DNA of 33,744 nt from an uncultured Eubacteriales bacterium (GTDB lineage: Bacteria; Bacillota; Clostridia; Peptostreptococcales; Anaerovoracaceae). Location of the stretch: assembly GCA_900540145.1 (NCBI GenBank), contig UQEW01000015.1:1-33744 (forward strand). The letters are read 5' to 3'. Positions 1-7,308 of this stretch are shown in pieces. Position numbers and translations under genes: made by a program. The notes beneath the pieces are model-generated. The model was not told the DNA's origin. It made no database searches and saw only the letters and a program-made list of their open reading frames with translations. Position 1 is the stretch's first letter. Every line of letters starts with the position of its first letter.

Positions 1-37
1 TATGCGGTTTTGTTCTTTCAAACTTCTGTTTTGCCAT
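1..37 (-). CDS. tuf: Elongation factor Tu, first copy (N-terminus only)
   Basis: Only the first 12 codons (MAKQKFERTKPH) and the ribosome binding site lie in the window; the rest runs off the left edge. EF-Tu delivers aminoacyl-tRNA to the ribosome. The sequence from 1 to 55 is identical to 33191-33245, the same part of the second tuf gene, so the identity of this fragment is secure. It lies 45 bases after fusA, the usual last position of the str operon. Identity with the other copy stops just upstream of the AGGAGG, as expected if the two coding regions are kept alike by gene conversion. Confidence 0.93.
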   Translation of the reverse strand, partial: MAKQKFERTKPH

Positions 38-82
38 TTTCTTCGTTCCTCCTAAAAGGTCATAATATTTAAATATTAAAAG

Positions 83-2146
83 TTATTTGTTTATTTTTTC
101 CAATAAGTTATCAGGCAGCTTTTCGAAATGGTCCATCTGCATTACGTATACACCGCGTCCCTGAGTCTTGGAACGCAGGTCTGTTGCATATCCGAACATT
201 TCTGACAGCGGAACCATACCTCTTACTGCCACAGCTCCCAGATTCATCTCGGAGCCTTCTATTCTTCCTCTTCTTGAAGAAATATCGCCGATTACGTCAC
301 CCATATATTCTTCAGGAACAGTAACTTCAACTTTGAATATAGGTTCCAAAAGAACAGGCTTAGCCTTCTTAACTGCTTCTCTGAATGCCATCGAAGCCGC
401 AATCTTAAATGCCATTTCTGAAGAGTCTACCTCGTGGTAAGAACCGTCATACAGTTCTACGCCTACGTCTACTACTTGATATCCCGCAATAGGGCCGTTC
501 TGCATAGCTTCTTTGATACCTTCTTCAATCTTTGGAATGTATTCCTTAGGAATAGCTCCTCCGACGATGGAATTCTTAAATTCAAAGCCTGCGCCAGGGT
601 CTCTAGGATAAATTCTGATCTTAACGTGACCGTACTGTCCGCGTCCGCCGGACTGCTTAGCGTACTTATGGTCTACATCAGCAGTAGTAGTGATAGTTTC
701 TTTGTATGAAACCTGAGGCTTACCTACGTTAGCTTCAACCTTAAATTCACGGAGAAGTCTGTCAACTATGATTTCCAGGTGGAGTTCTCCCATTCCTGCG
801 ATAATAGTCTGTCCGGTATCTTCGTTGGTGTAAGTTTTGAATGTAGGATCTTCCTCAGCCAGCTTTGCAAGAGCAATACCCATTTTTTCCTGTCCTGCCT
901 TAGTCTTAGGCTCGATAGCTATTTCTATTACAGGATCAGGGAATTCCATGGATTCCAGAATTATCTCATGTTTTTCATCGCAGAGAGTATCACCTGTGGT
1001 AGTATCTTTCAGTCCTACAGCAGCAGCTATATCACCTGCGTATACTTCCTGGATTTCCTCTCTCTTGTTGGCATGCATCTGAAGGATTCTTCCGATTCTT
1101 TCCTTCTTGCCCTTTGTTGAGTTATATACATAAGAACCTGACTGAAGAGTTCCGGAATATACTCTGAAGAATGCCAGCTTACCTACGAACGGGTCTGCCA
1201 TGATCTTGAAGGCCAAAGCTGAGAAAGGCTCGGTGTCGCTTGTGTGTCTCACATCCTCTTCTCCTGTGTCAGGGTTAACACCCTTAATAGGAGGGATATC
1301 AAGAGGTGACGGCATATAGTCGATTACCGCATCCAGCATCATCTGTACACCCTTGTTTCTGTAAGCGCTTCCGCACAGCATCGGAACCATTCTTCCAGCT
1401 ATGGTCTCTTTTCTTATTACAGTTTTGATCTCATCTACTGTGAGTTCCTCTCCTTCGAGGAATTTCATCATGAGCTCTTCATCAGTCTCTGCAACGGACT
1501 CTACCAGCTTTTCTCTCCATTCGTTTGCCAGTTCTTTCATGTCGTCAGGAATATCGGTAATATCGTATTCCTTACCTAATTCGTCTTTATAAATCTCTGC
1601 CTTCATTTCTACTAAGTCGATAATTCCTACGAAAGTATCTTCAGCACCTATTGGCAGTTGAACAGGAACAGCGTTAGCTTTGAGTCTGTCTTTTACCATT
1701 CCGACAACTCTAAAGAAATCTGCACCCATAATATCCATTTTATTTACAAAGATCATTCTAGGTACGCCGTATTTTTCAGCTTGTCTCCAAACAGTCTCTG
1801 ACTGTGGCTCTACGCCGCCTTTTGCACATAATACTGTTACCGCGCCGTCCAAAACCCTTAAAGATCTTTCTACTTCAACGGTAAAGTCCACGTGTCCCGG
1901 TGTATCTATGATATTGATTCTTGTATCCTTCCATTGTGCTGTAGTAGCAGCAGAGGTTATAGTAATACCACGTTCCTGCTCTTGTTCCATCCAGTCCATA
2001 GTGGCTGCGCCTTCATGAGTTTCGCCCAGCTTGTGTGTTCTGCCGGTATAGAACAGAATTCTTTCTGTGGTAGTCGTCTTGCCCGCATCTATGTGAGCCA
2101 TAATACCAATGTTTCTTGTCTTTTCCAAAGGAAACTTTCTTGGCAT
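83..2146 (-). CDS. fusA: Elongation factor G (translocase GTPase)
   Basis: A 687-residue protein of normal EF-G length. The GTPase domain shows G1 AHIDAGKT at residues 17-24, the G3 motif DTPGHVDF and G4 NKMD, followed by domains II to V ending in the usual conserved C-terminal region. EF-G drives tRNA-mRNA translocation on the ribosome and, with RRF, recycles it. The ATG is preceded by GGGAGG at a spacing of about 9 bases. It lies between rpsG and tuf1 in a typical Firmicutes str operon and is probably co-transcribed with them, since I see no terminator in the flanking spacers. A longer reading frame that overlaps its start in another frame (2013-2222) is not a gene. Confidence 0.98.
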   Translation of the reverse strand: MPRKFPLEKTRNIGIMAHIDAGKTTTTERILFYTGRTHKLGETHEGAATMDWMEQEQERGITITSAATTAQWKDTRINIIDTPGHVDFTVEVERSLRVLDGAVTVLCAKGGVEPQSETVWRQAEKYGVPRMIFVNKMDIMGADFFRVVGMVKDRLKANAVPVQLPIGAEDTFVGIIDLVEMKAEIYKDELGKEYDITDIPDDMKELANEWREKLVESVAETDEELMMKFLEGEELTVDEIKTVIRKETIAGRMVPMLCGSAYRNKGVQMMLDAVIDYMPSPLDIPPIKGVNPDTGEEDVRHTSDTEPFSALAFKIMADPFVGKLAFFRVYSGTLQSGSYVYNSTKGKKERIGRILQMHANKREEIQEVYAGDIAAAVGLKDTTTGDTLCDEKHEIILESMEFPDPVIEIAIEPKTKAGQEKMGIALAKLAEEDPTFKTYTNEDTGQTIIAGMGELHLEIIVDRLLREFKVEANVGKPQVSYKETITTTADVDHKYAKQSGGRGQYGHVKIRIYPRDPGAGFEFKNSIVGGAIPKEYIPKIEEGIKEAMQNGPIAGYQVVDVGVELYDGSYHEVDSSEMAFKIAASMAFREAVKKAKPVLLEPIFKVEVTVPEEYMGDVIGDISSRRGRIEGSEMNLGAVAVRGMVPLSEMFGYATDLRSKTQGRGVYVMQMDHFEKLPDNLLEKINK

Positions 2147-2186
2147 CTATATATCCTCCCTTCTGCATTATTGTACATTGTAGACT

Positions 2187-2216
2187 CGCGCGAAATATAA
2201 GCCGCGCGAAATATAA
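2187..2216. repeat. Two direct copies of a 14-bp motif in the rpsG-fusA spacer
   Basis: CGCGCGAAATATAA occurs at 2187-2200 and 2203-2216, a 16-bp period, in the 100-base spacer between rpsG and fusA. It lies in the untranslated part of the transcript upstream of the fusA ribosome binding site. No function is evident; a slipped-strand duplication is the simplest explanation. Confidence 0.7.
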
Positions 2217-2246
2217 CCGCATAAACCGTTTGCACTAAACGAGCGA

Positions 2247-2717
2247 TTACCAGCGGAAATGAGCGAATGCTCTGTTGGCTTCCGCCATCTTGTGAGTATC
2301 TTCCTTCTTCTTTACTGAAGCTCCGGTGTTGTTGGCTGCATCCATAAGCTCTTTAGCCAGTCTTTCAGCCATAGTTCTTTCGCCTCTTGCTCTGGTATAC
2401 TTTACAAGCCATCTTAATCCCAGAGTCTGTCTTCTGTCAGGTCTTACTTCTACAGGAACCTGATAGTTGGCTCCACCGATTCTCTTTGCTTTTACTTCCA
2501 ATACAGGCATGATGTTGTTCAATGCCTTTTCAAATACTTCCAGCGGTTCCTCGCCTGTCTGTTCTTTGATGGTATCAAATGCACCGTAAACGATGGCCTG
2601 AGCAGTTCCCTTTTTGCCATCGAGCATGATGCCGTTGATCAATTTAGCTACAGCAACGCTGCCGTAAACCGGATCCGGAAGTACGTCTCTTTTTGGTATA
2701 TTACCTTTTCTTGACAC
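2247..2717 (-). CDS. rpsG: 30S ribosomal protein S7
   Basis: A 156-residue protein with the full S7 sequence (MSRKGNIPKRDVLPDPVYGS at the start, ending HKMAEANRAFAHFRW). S7 nucleates assembly of the head of the 30S subunit by binding the 3' domain of 16S rRNA. The start codon is GTG, fixed by a strong AAGGAGG about 8 bases upstream. It follows rpsL after an unusually long spacer of 275 bases that is rich in hairpins. In E. coli S7 represses its own operon by binding the rpsL-rpsG spacer, so this spacer is a natural candidate for the same kind of control here. Confidence 0.98.
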   Translation of the reverse strand: MSRKGNIPKRDVLPDPVYGSVAVAKLINGIMLDGKKGTAQAIVYGAFDTIKEQTGEEPLEVFEKALNNIMPVLEVKAKRIGGANYQVPVEVRPDRRQTLGLRWLVKYTRARGERTMAERLAKELMDAANNTGASVKKKEDTHKMAEANRAFAHFRW

Positions 2718-2992
2718 TTCTCTTACCTCCTTGCTTATCGCCTTGATTCTGTCTTATCTAGTACAAAGCGATACTGCACATTAAAATATACTGTTCTTTG
2801 CGCATTCTCTTCACCTTTTCCATCGGAAAAGATTACTCTGAAGGTCCCGCAATAAAGCCTTCAGTTTGCCGGGGGTATTCGGCTGGCTTGTGACAGCTGC
2901 CGTGAGCTTTCTTATGTTATAAAAAGAATGCTCTACCCTACTTGTTCTGTCATAATCCTCGGCTGTCGCCCGGGGACATTGCCAGAAAGTTC
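2718..2992 (-). promoter_or_regulatory. Long structured rpsL-rpsG intercistronic leader
   Basis: This 275-base spacer holds several strong inverted repeats on the transcribed strand: CTTTTCC/GGAAAAG (2815-2821 with 2825-2831, 3-base loop), CTGAAGG/CCTTCAG (2838-2844 with 2858-2864), GAGC/GCTC plus an inner TCTT/AAGA (2904-2933), and an enclosing GACAGC/GCTGTC (2892-2897 with 2962-2967). Together they look like a folded RNA domain rather than an ordinary gap. The equivalent E. coli spacer is about 100 bases and binds S7. Autoregulation by S7 is inference; I do not recognise a named RNA family. Confidence 0.5.
2758..2805 (-). CDS. Possible 15-codon leader ORF upstream of rpsG
   Basis: An ATG at 2803-2805 opens a 15-codon frame (MRKEQYILMCSIALY) ending in TAG at 2758-2760. 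It is preceded by AAGGTG at a suitable spacing, and that motif directly follows the 3' arm of the 7-bp hairpin at 2815-2831, so folding could gate it. Short open frames of this size arise by chance, and no conservation can be judged here. It is listed only because of its position at the end of the structured spacer. Confidence 0.2.
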   Translation of the reverse strand: MRKEQYILMCSIALY

Positions 2993-3409
2993 CTATTTCT
3001 TCTTAGGTCTCTTTGCTCCGTATTTTGAGCGGGCCTGAAGTCTGTTGGCAACACCGGCTGTATCAAGAGTTCCTCTGATGATGTGGTATCTTACACCAGG
3101 GAGGTCTTTTACTCTTCCGCCTCTGATGAGTACAACGCTGTGTTCCTGAAGGTTGTGACCAATTCCAGGAATGTAAGCAGTTACTTCGATACCATTAGTC
3201 AGACGTACTCTGGCAACCTTTCTCAAAGCTGAATTAGGCTTCTTAGGAGTAACAGTCTTTACAGATGTGCAAACGCCTCTTTTCTGAGGTGAATGAGTAT
3301 CCGTAGCTACTCTCTTAAGTGAATTCATTCCCTTGTTCAGCGCAGGAGCTGTTGACTTTTTAACAGCGCTGGTTCTGCCTTCACGTACTAATTGATTAAT
3401 AGTAGGCAT
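2993..3409 (-). CDS. rpsL: 30S ribosomal protein S12
   Basis: The 138-residue S12 begins MPTINQLVREGR. I set the start at 3409 because AAAGGAG lies just upstream of that ATG; an in-frame extension of 15 codons upstream would cover this ribosome binding site. S12 shapes the decoding centre. The lysines usually changed in streptomycin resistance are unaltered (TPKKPNSALRK and the GGRVKDLPGVRY loop), so the protein looks wild type. It follows rpoC after about 200 bases, a spacer holding a candidate promoter and a 9-bp hairpin, and it precedes rpsG. The L7Ae-like gene found between rpoC and rpsL in many Firmicutes is absent. Confidence 0.97.
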   Translation of the reverse strand: MPTINQLVREGRTSAVKKSTAPALNKGMNSLKRVATDTHSPQKRGVCTSVKTVTPKKPNSALRKVARVRLTNGIEVTAYIPGIGHNLQEHSVVLIRGGRVKDLPGVRYHIIRGTLDTAGVANRLQARSKYGAKRPKKK

Positions 3410-3459
3410 CCTTTTTCTCCTTTCTTCCAATCTTAAAATGATATTTTTACACAAGAACC

Positions 3460-3481
3460 GGTCTGGACTTTTGTCCAGACC
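3460..3481 (-). promoter_or_regulatory. Perfect 9-bp hairpin in the rpsL 5' leader
   Basis: GGTCTGGAC and GTCCAGACC enclose a TTTT loop. No T-run follows on the transcribed strand, so it is not a typical intrinsic terminator. It lies about 50 bases upstream of the rpsL start and downstream of the candidate promoter at 3506-3535, so it would be part of the rpsL leader RNA. An mRNA-stabilising or protein-binding role is possible but unsupported. Confidence 0.5.
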
Positions 3482-3505
3482 TGCTCTTGCCCAAAACTAA
3501 ACATT

Positions 3506-3535
3506 AGTTTATCACAGACATGTATCAAATGTCAA
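3506..3535 (-). promoter_or_regulatory. Candidate internal promoter for rpsL-rpsG-fusA-tuf
   Basis: On the minus strand a perfect -35 TTGACA (3530-3535) is separated by 18 bases from TAAACT (3506-3511), and the bases just before it give an extended -10 TG. This would start transcripts near 3499, about 90 bases before the rpsL start, letting the str genes be expressed apart from rpoBC. The -10 matches consensus at four of six positions. Confidence 0.5.
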
Positions 3536-3540
3536 TCCAA

Positions 3541-3610
3541 TTCTGATACGCCTATAGCTAATGTACAAATTCTGATTCGCCTATAGCTAATGGCTAAGCC
3601 TATGGCTAAT
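3541..3610. repeat. Degenerate 29-bp tandem repeat at the 3' end of rpoC
   Basis: A 23-base block built on CGCCTATAGCTAATG occurs at 3541-3563 and 3570-3592 with a single mismatch, a period of 29 bases. A shorter relative (GCCTATGGCTAAT) follows at 3598-3610 and includes the rpoC stop codon. The repeat lies between the rpoC end and the candidate rpsL promoter. It has no terminator shape. Confidence 0.7.
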
Positions 3611-6600
3611 CTAAATCTATGATATCCGGCGTTTCAGGAACGTCAGCGTTCAGCATGGAGTCCACCGTTTCCTGATATTTTTCTGCTTCCGGGAAAATAG
3701 CGTCTTCAGGAGCCTGCATATTTTCCATTTCCTTCTGGCGTTCATAGCTTTCCATGATTTCTGCGTTTACACCATAGTCAAGTTCTATGTTCTTGTAACG
3801 CTTCATTCCCGTTCCCGCCGGGATAAGTTTACCGATCATGATGTTTTCCTTGAGGCCGACAAGCTTGTCATTCTTGCCTTTTATAGCGGCATCCGTCAGC
3901 ACTCTTGTAGTCTCCTGGAAGGAGGCGGCTGAAAGGAATGAGTTGGTTGCCAATGACGCTTTGGTTATACCCAGCAATACTCTGTTGGCTACGCAAGGTT
4001 CTCCTCCTGCTGCCACCGCAGCTTCGTTAGCTTCCTCAATTTCATATTTGCCGTACAGTCCTCCCGGAAGAAGATCCGTATCTCCCGAATCCTCTATCTT
4101 ATATTTGGAAAGCATCTGGCTTACTATAACTTCTATATGCTTATCGTTTATATCAACACCTTGCTGTTTGTATACTCTCTGTACTTCTTTGAGCAGGTAC
4201 TGATAAACACCCTCTACTCCATTGAGTCTCAATATGTCATGCGGATTGAGAGGTCCTCTTGTAATCTGTCCTCCGGCATATACCTTGTCTCCCTCTCTGA
4301 CATTGAGTCTGGCGCCGTAAGGGATGACATATATCCTGTCTTCCTCTTCACCGCGTACCTTGACCTCAGTCTTGTTGTCCTTGCGGCCTTCGATGGAGAT
4401 TACTTCGCCGTCAGCTTCACATATCTCTGCGATACCTTTAGGTTTTCTTGCTTCGAAAAGTTCCTCTACTCTAGGAAGACCTTGTGTGATATCTCCGCCG
4501 GCAACACCTCCGGTGTGGAAGGTTCTCATGGTAAGCTGAGTACCGGGTTCTCCGATAGACTGAGCAGCAGTTATACCGACAGCTTCTCCGATGTTGACTT
4601 CCTCTCCTGTTGCCAGGTTTCTGCCGTAGCATTTAGCGCATATGCCGGTCCTTGAATGGCATGTCATTACAGAACGTATAGCCACTGTCTCAATGCCTGC
4701 AGCCTCTATTTTGTCTGCTGCGTCTTCAAGGATTTCTTCGTTCTGTTCAACAAGAATGTCTCCCGTATTAGGGTCTACGATATCCACCAATGCGGTTCTT
4801 CCCACGATTCTCTGCTTCAGCGGCTCAATTACTTCTTTTCCGTCCGTAAACGCTCTTACTTCTACGCCTTCATAAGTACCGCAGTCATATTCTCTTACTA
4901 TGACACTGTGAGAAACGTCTACCAGTCTTCTTGTCAAGTAACCTGAGTCAGCCGTACGAAGGGCTGTATCTGCCAGACCTTTTCTTGCTCCGTTGGAGGA
5001 AATGAAGTATTCCAATACAGACAATCCTTCACGGAAATTGGCTTTGATAGGGATTTCTACGGTTTTACCTGTAGCGTTGGCCATGAGACCACGCATTCCG
5101 CCTATCTGTCTTATCTGGTTCTTGCTTCCTCTGGCGCCGGAGTTGGCCATGATGTACAAGTTGTTAAGGGTTCCCAAGGAATCCATCAGAGCGTCAGCGA
5201 CGTCGTCGGTAGCTTTGTTCCAGATTTCTATGATTTTTTCGTATCTTTCTTGCTGAGACATGAAGCCCATGCGATAAGCTTTTTCATACTTATCTACATC
5301 GCTTTCAGCCTGAGCTATGATTTTCTCCTTAGCTTCAGGTATTTCCATATCGCTTATACTTATGGTTACTGCAGCCTTGGTAGAATACTTATATCCCATG
5401 GACTTGATGTAGTCCAACATGATTACGGTACCGGTATTGCCATGCTTACGGTAGCACTTGTCGATTATAGCTCCCAGTCTCTTTTTATCGCAAAGGAAAT
5501 CAACTTCCAGGCTATACGGGTCTACTGTTCTGTCGACAAATCCCAGATCCTGCGGTATGCCCTGGTTGAAAATAAATCTTCCGACATTGGACTCTACCAG
5601 TTTGCCCGGGTCGTTGGCATCTTTATACATTCTTACCTTAACTTTTGCATGGATGCCTACAGCTCCTGTCTGATATGCCATCAGCATTTCGTCCAGGTCT
5701 GTAAATACCTTTCCGTCGCCCTTTTCAGCATAGGAATTTCTTTCTTCTATTCCCGGATGAGTCAGATAATAACTTCCCAGTATCATGTCCTGAGTTGGCG
5801 TAGTAATAGGTGAACCATCCTTTGGAGCCAGAATGTTGTTTACTGAAAGCATCAGGAATCTGGCTTCTGACTGGGCTTCTACAGAAAGCGGCACGTGAAC
5901 TGCCATCTGGTCTCCGTCGAAGTCAGCATTGAAGGCCGTACAAACCAGCGGGTGCAGCTTGATTGCCTTACCTTCAACCAGGATTGGCTCAAATGCTTGT
6001 ATTCCCAGTCTGTGCAGTGTCGGCGCACGGTTAAGCATTACAGGATGCTCTTTGATGACGCCTTCCAATACGTCCCAAACTTCAGGGCGTACCTTTTCCA
6101 CCATTCTCTTGGCGCTCTTGATGTTATGAGCATAGCCCTGTTCAACCAGCTCTTTCATTATGAAAGGTTTGAACAGTTCCAGAGCCATCTTCTTAGGAAG
6201 GCCGCACTGGTAGAACTTAAGCTCAGGTCCTACTACGATTACTGAACGTCCGGAATAGTCAACACGCTTACCGAGCAGATTCTGTCTGAATCTTCCCTGC
6301 TTACCTTTGAGCATATCCGACAGAGATTTGAGCGGTCTTGAACCAGGTCCTGTAACAGCTCTTCCTCTTCTTCCGTTATCTATGAGAGAATCGACAGCTT
6401 CCTGAAGCATTCTCTTTTCATTTCTGACTATGATGTCAGGAGCGCCCAGCTCCAGCAATCTATTAAGTCTATTGTTTCTGTTTATAACTCGTCTATACAA
6501 GTCGTTTAAATCGGAAGTGGCAAATCTTCCGCCGTCCAGCTGTACCATAGGTCTGATGTCAGGAGGTATTACAGGAATTACATCCATGATCATCCACTCA

Positions 6601-7286
6601 GGTCTGTTGCCGGAATGTCTTAAGGCTTCGATCACTTCCAGCCTTCTGACGATTCTTATCTTCTTCTGGCCGCTGGCTGCTTTAAGTTTTTCTCTCAGAT
6701 CTTCTGAAAGTTCGTCCAAATCTATATCCATCAAAAGCTTTTTGATAGCTTCGGCACCCATTGCAGCTTTGAACCTGTCTCCGTACTCGTCTCTCTTTTC
6801 TCTGTATTGCTGCTCAGTGAGGATTTCCTTATATACCAGGTCTGTATCTCCAGGATCTGTCACTATATATGCGGCAAAATAGAGGACTTTTTCCAGATTT
6901 CTGGGAGTTATATCAAGGCAGAGTCCCATTCTCGACGGAATTCCCTTGAAGTACCATATGTGAGAAACAGGGGCAGCCAGTTTGATGTGTCCCATTCTCT
7001 CTCTTCTTACCTTTGCTTTGGTAACTTCAACTCCGCATCGGTCGCACACTATGCCTTTATATCTTATCCTTTTATACTTTCCGCAATGGCATTCCCAGTC
7101 CTTCATAGGTCCGAAAATTCTTTCGCAGAAAAGGCCGTCTCTCTCAGGTTTAAGAGTCCTGTAGTTGATGGTCTCAGGCTTGGTTACCTCGCCATGGGAC
7201 CATTCAAGGATCTTTTCCGGTGATGCCAAGCTGATCTGTATGGATTCAAAATTGTTTAACTCATAATCGTTATTGTTGTTATTCAA
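3606..7286 (-). CDS. rpoC: DNA-directed RNA polymerase beta' subunit
   Basis: At 1226 residues this is a normal clostridial beta' subunit. The N-terminal zinc finger has Cys 66, 68, 81 and 84, the catalytic NADFDGDQM lies at 453-461 and binds the active-site magnesium ions, and the second zinc site is seen in CHSRTGICAKCYG. The start codon is TTG at 7284-7286, after a GGGGAGGGG ribosome binding site; there is no in-frame ATG near it. The protein opens with a run of five asparagines that the Bacillus homologue lacks. It lies 22 bases after rpoB and is co-transcribed with it. The stop codon is TAG, inside a small tandem repeat. Confidence 0.98.
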   Translation of the reverse strand: MNNNNNDYELNNFESIQISLASPEKILEWSHGEVTKPETINYRTLKPERDGLFCERIFGPMKDWECHCGKYKRIRYKGIVCDRCGVEVTKAKVRRERMGHIKLAAPVSHIWYFKGIPSRMGLCLDITPRNLEKVLYFAAYIVTDPGDTDLVYKEILTEQQYREKRDEYGDRFKAAMGAEAIKKLLMDIDLDELSEDLREKLKAASGQKKIRIVRRLEVIEALRHSGNRPEWMIMDVIPVIPPDIRPMVQLDGGRFATSDLNDLYRRVINRNNRLNRLLELGAPDIIVRNEKRMLQEAVDSLIDNGRRGRAVTGPGSRPLKSLSDMLKGKQGRFRQNLLGKRVDYSGRSVIVVGPELKFYQCGLPKKMALELFKPFIMKELVEQGYAHNIKSAKRMVEKVRPEVWDVLEGVIKEHPVMLNRAPTLHRLGIQAFEPILVEGKAIKLHPLVCTAFNADFDGDQMAVHVPLSVEAQSEARFLMLSVNNILAPKDGSPITTPTQDMILGSYYLTHPGIEERNSYAEKGDGKVFTDLDEMLMAYQTGAVGIHAKVKVRMYKDANDPGKLVESNVGRFIFNQGIPQDLGFVDRTVDPYSLEVDFLCDKKRLGAIIDKCYRKHGNTGTVIMLDYIKSMGYKYSTKAAVTISISDMEIPEAKEKIIAQAESDVDKYEKAYRMGFMSQQERYEKIIEIWNKATDDVADALMDSLGTLNNLYIMANSGARGSKNQIRQIGGMRGLMANATGKTVEIPIKANFREGLSVLEYFISSNGARKGLADTALRTADSGYLTRRLVDVSHSVIVREYDCGTYEGVEVRAFTDGKEVIEPLKQRIVGRTALVDIVDPNTGDILVEQNEEILEDAADKIEAAGIETVAIRSVMTCHSRTGICAKCYGRNLATGEEVNIGEAVGITAAQSIGEPGTQLTMRTFHTGGVAGGDITQGLPRVEELFEARKPKGIAEICEADGEVISIEGRKDNKTEVKVRGEEEDRIYVIPYGARLNVREGDKVYAGGQITRGPLNPHDILRLNGVEGVYQYLLKEVQRVYKQQGVDINDKHIEVIVSQMLSKYKIEDSGDTDLLPGGLYGKYEIEEANEAAVAAGGEPCVANRVLLGITKASLATNSFLSAASFQETTRVLTDAAIKGKNDKLVGLKENIMIGKLIPAGTGMKRYKNIELDYGVNAEIMESYERQKEMENMQAPEDAIFPEAEKYQETVDSMLNADVPETPDIIDLD

Positions 7287-7308
7287 GGAGCCCCTCCCCT
7301 TTCTTCAA

